A stretch of 7,559 bases of DNA, taken from the NCBI GenBank assembly GCA_902158735.1, contig CABGHG010000080.1:1-7559 (forward strand). The letters run 5' to 3'. The translations under genes were made by a program, and so were the position numbers. Below the pieces are notes generated by a model that did no database searches, had not been told where the DNA came from, and saw only the letters and a program-made list of their open reading frames with translations. Below, piece by piece: positions 6,145-7,559 of this stretch (within the stretch, counting starts at the first letter, position 1; the number at the start of each line of letters is the position of its first letter). Source of the DNA: Candidatus Methanolliviera sp. GoM_oil (GTDB lineage: Archaea > Halobacteriota > Methanoliparia > Methanoliparales > Methanoliparaceae).

Positions 6145-7116
6145 TCATTTAGAACCCTCTGCAATCTTTCTCTCTTTTTTCCCCCAGCCCAACGGACTTG
6201 GCTTGACGTATCTATCTATTAACGGCGTAAATGCGTTCATCAGCAAGATCGAATAGCACACCCCTTCCGGCATCCCGCCCCACAACCTGAAGACCACGAC
6301 GAAGACCCCAGCACCTATTCCAAATATCACCCTCCCCCACCTGGTAATAGGGCCCGTCACGTAATCTGTTGCCATGAAGAATGCTCCGAGCATTAATCCT
6401 CCTGCGAGTACATGAAATATCGGATCCTGTCCCAAGAAGAACATTAAAAGGAATACCGTGCCTATATAGCTAAGTGGAATTCTCCAGTCTATTATTTTGA
6501 GAGTCAAAAGAATAGAAGCACCTATCAGTATCGCGATCGCGGAGGTCTCACCTATACATCCTCCGACGTTCCCTAAAAATAGTTGTATGGAAGGTGTGGT
6601 AATATGATGAAGTTTTAGGGCATTTAGCGGGGTGGCGGCCGTGATGGCATCTGTTCCACCAAAGGGTACTATCCATCTCGTCATCAGAACCGGCCAGCAT
6701 ATCATCAAAAACGCCCTGCCCACGAGGGCGGGATTGAATATGTTCTGCCCGAGACCACCGAAGACCTGCTTCCCGATCGCGATGGCAAAGACGGCACCAA
6801 CGACTGGTACCCACCAAGGAACTGTTGGAGGCAAGACGAGCGCCAAAAGGAGACCTGTAATAATAGCGCTGCCGTCCATGCGAAATTCCTTCTTTCTCAC
6901 CTTCAGGATCAAAAATTCTGTGATCAACGCCGAAAGAACGCTTAAAATTATGATAAAAAGGGCATGATAACCGAAAAAATATATTCCAGCAACCGTTGTA
7001 GGCATAAGCGCCAGAATCACCAGATACATAATCTTTTCTACAGAGATATCTTTTCTTATATGCGGGCTTGCAGATACAATGAATCCTTCATCTTTCTCGT
7101 TGAGATCTTCAGACAT
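6145..7116 (-). CDS. rnfD: RnfD, integral membrane flavoprotein subunit of Rnf
   Basis: This 323-residue membrane protein of about nine or ten helices is the RnfD/NqrB-type subunit. Diagnostic stretches are FRMDGSAIITGLLLALVLPP (in parts, 78-97), FGGLGQNIFNPALVGRAF (119-136), GCIGETSAIAILIGA (186-200), ATDYVTGP (249-256) and PEGVCYSILLMNAFTPLID (283-301). The covalent flavin site is expected around 159-164, which reads TAATPL where the family consensus is [ST]GATPL; T162 would be the attachment residue. The short N-terminal soluble part (ASPHIRKDISVEKIM) is typical. The ATG at 7116 overlaps the end of rnfC by eight bases and is preceded by AGGAG at eight bases. Confidence 0.95.
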   Translation of the reverse strand: MSEDLNEKDEGFIVSASPHIRKDISVEKIMYLVILALMPTTVAGIYFFGYHALFIIILSVLSALITEFLILKVRKKEFRMDGSAIITGLLLALVLPPTVPWWVPVVGAVFAIAIGKQVFGGLGQNIFNPALVGRAFLMICWPVLMTRWIVPFGGTDAITAATPLNALKLHHITTPSIQLFLGNVGGCIGETSAIAILIGASILLTLKIIDWRIPLSYIGTVFLLMFFLGQDPIFHVLAGGLMLGAFFMATDYVTGPITRWGRVIFGIGAGVFVVVFRLWGGMPEGVCYSILLMNAFTPLIDRYVKPSPLGWGKKERKIAEGSK

Positions 7117-7559
7117 TTTTTCTTCTCCTCACCTCATCTTTTGCCCAGCCGATGAGCTGCGCCAACGGTATCTTTGATGGGCAGACATAAGAACAAGCTC
7201 CACAGCCCATGCAGGCAGATATATAATTCTCTTCGCATAGATCGAATCTCCTATTTCTCGCATATCTAGCCAGATCGGTTGGTAGCAGATTTACCGGGCA
7301 GACCTCAACACAGCTCCCGCATCTTATACATAGAGTCTCCTCTTCTTTCTTCACTGTCTCTTTTCCAAGAACCAGAAGGCAGTTAGTCCCCTTTATCGTA
7401 GACGTTATTGGGTTAATTTGGCAGAGCCCCATCATGGGGCCGCCCATTATCATCTTACCTGGCTCGTCTCTGAAACCGCCACAAGCTTCGATCAGCGAGG
7501 GAAATCTCGTTCCGACCCTGACCAATAGATTTTTTGGCTCTTTTACACTACCCGTAACG
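7109..7559 (-). CDS. rnfC: RnfC, soluble Fe-S/flavin subunit of Rnf (C-terminal part, partial)
   Basis: The 3' end of rnfC enters from the right edge, and the reading frame stays open to base 7559, so the start lies outside the window. The visible part begins V-T-G-S-V-K-E-P-K-N-L-L-V, the family's beta-rich (SLBB-like) segment. It continues through KMIMGGPMMG (about 7436-7454) and ends with two ferredoxin motifs, CIRCGSCVEVCP (about 7295-7330) and CMGCGACSYVCP (about 7178-7213), predicted to bind two [4Fe-4S] clusters. RnfC is the cytoplasmic subunit carrying the NADH/FMN-type domain in bacteria; that domain is not visible here. The C-terminus ends 22 residues after the last motif Pro, a compact form without the long Ala-rich tail of some enterobacterial RnfC proteins. 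The TTG at 7525 is internal and not a start. Confidence 0.94.
   Translation of the reverse strand, partial: VTGSVKEPKNLLVRVGTRFPSLIEACGGFRDEPGKMIMGGPMMGLCQINPITSTIKGTNCLLVLGKETVKKEEETLCIRCGSCVEVCPVNLLPTDLARYARNRRFDLCEENYISACMGCGACSYVCPSKIPLAQLIGWAKDEVRRRKNV

Noticed and set aside
7109..7525. Complete small ferredoxin-like gene starting at 7525
   Set aside because: The putative start is an internal TTG. The frame stays open to the window edge, and residues upstream continue the RnfC family pattern, so it is a partial rnfC.

Overview
The window comes from an archaeon that makes or oxidises methane. It carries the start of the operon for the sodium-pumping methyl-H4MPT:coenzyme M methyltransferase (mtrE, mtrD and the first codons of mtrC) and most of an Rnf complex operon (rnfC partial, then rnfD, rnfG, rnfE, rnfA, rnfB). 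Having both Mtr and Rnf points to the Methanosarcina / ANME-type branch of the Halobacteriota. Archaeal TATA-type promoters and Shine-Dalgarno sites fit this. I cannot place it more precisely from this window.

Layout. On the minus strand, 1-1632 reads mtrE > mtrD > mtrC, with mtrE first in its operon and mtrC running off the left edge. A 177-base divergent promoter region (1633-1809) separates it from a two-gene plus-strand unit (1810-3117). That unit encodes a membrane-anchored DUF4097-type beta-repeat protein and a PspC-domain membrane protein. On the minus strand, 3123-7559 carries rnfC (3' part) > rnfD > rnfG > rnfE > rnfA > rnfB. Four of its five junctions overlap; only rnfD/rnfG is separated, by 19 bases. 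The plus-strand unit and the rnf operon converge with 5 bases between their stop codons.

How the parts fit. Mtr transfers the methyl group between tetrahydromethanopterin and coenzyme M, coupled to sodium transport. Rnf couples electron transfer from ferredoxin to sodium (or proton) transport. The window therefore joins two ion-translocating membrane machines of C1 energy metabolism. Between them sits a small envelope module of the type linked in bacteria to membrane-stress sensing. That this module monitors membrane energisation is my inference only.

The most distinctive gene is rnfB. At 441 residues it has nine four-cysteine iron-sulfur motifs, because a polyferredoxin-like C-terminal half follows the normal RnfB core. 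Other points of interest are the apparently leaderless divergent promoters, a non-canonical flavin-attachment motif in RnfD (TAAT in place of S/TGAT), and the PspC/DUF4097 pair. I found no RNA genes, CRISPR arrays or mobile elements.
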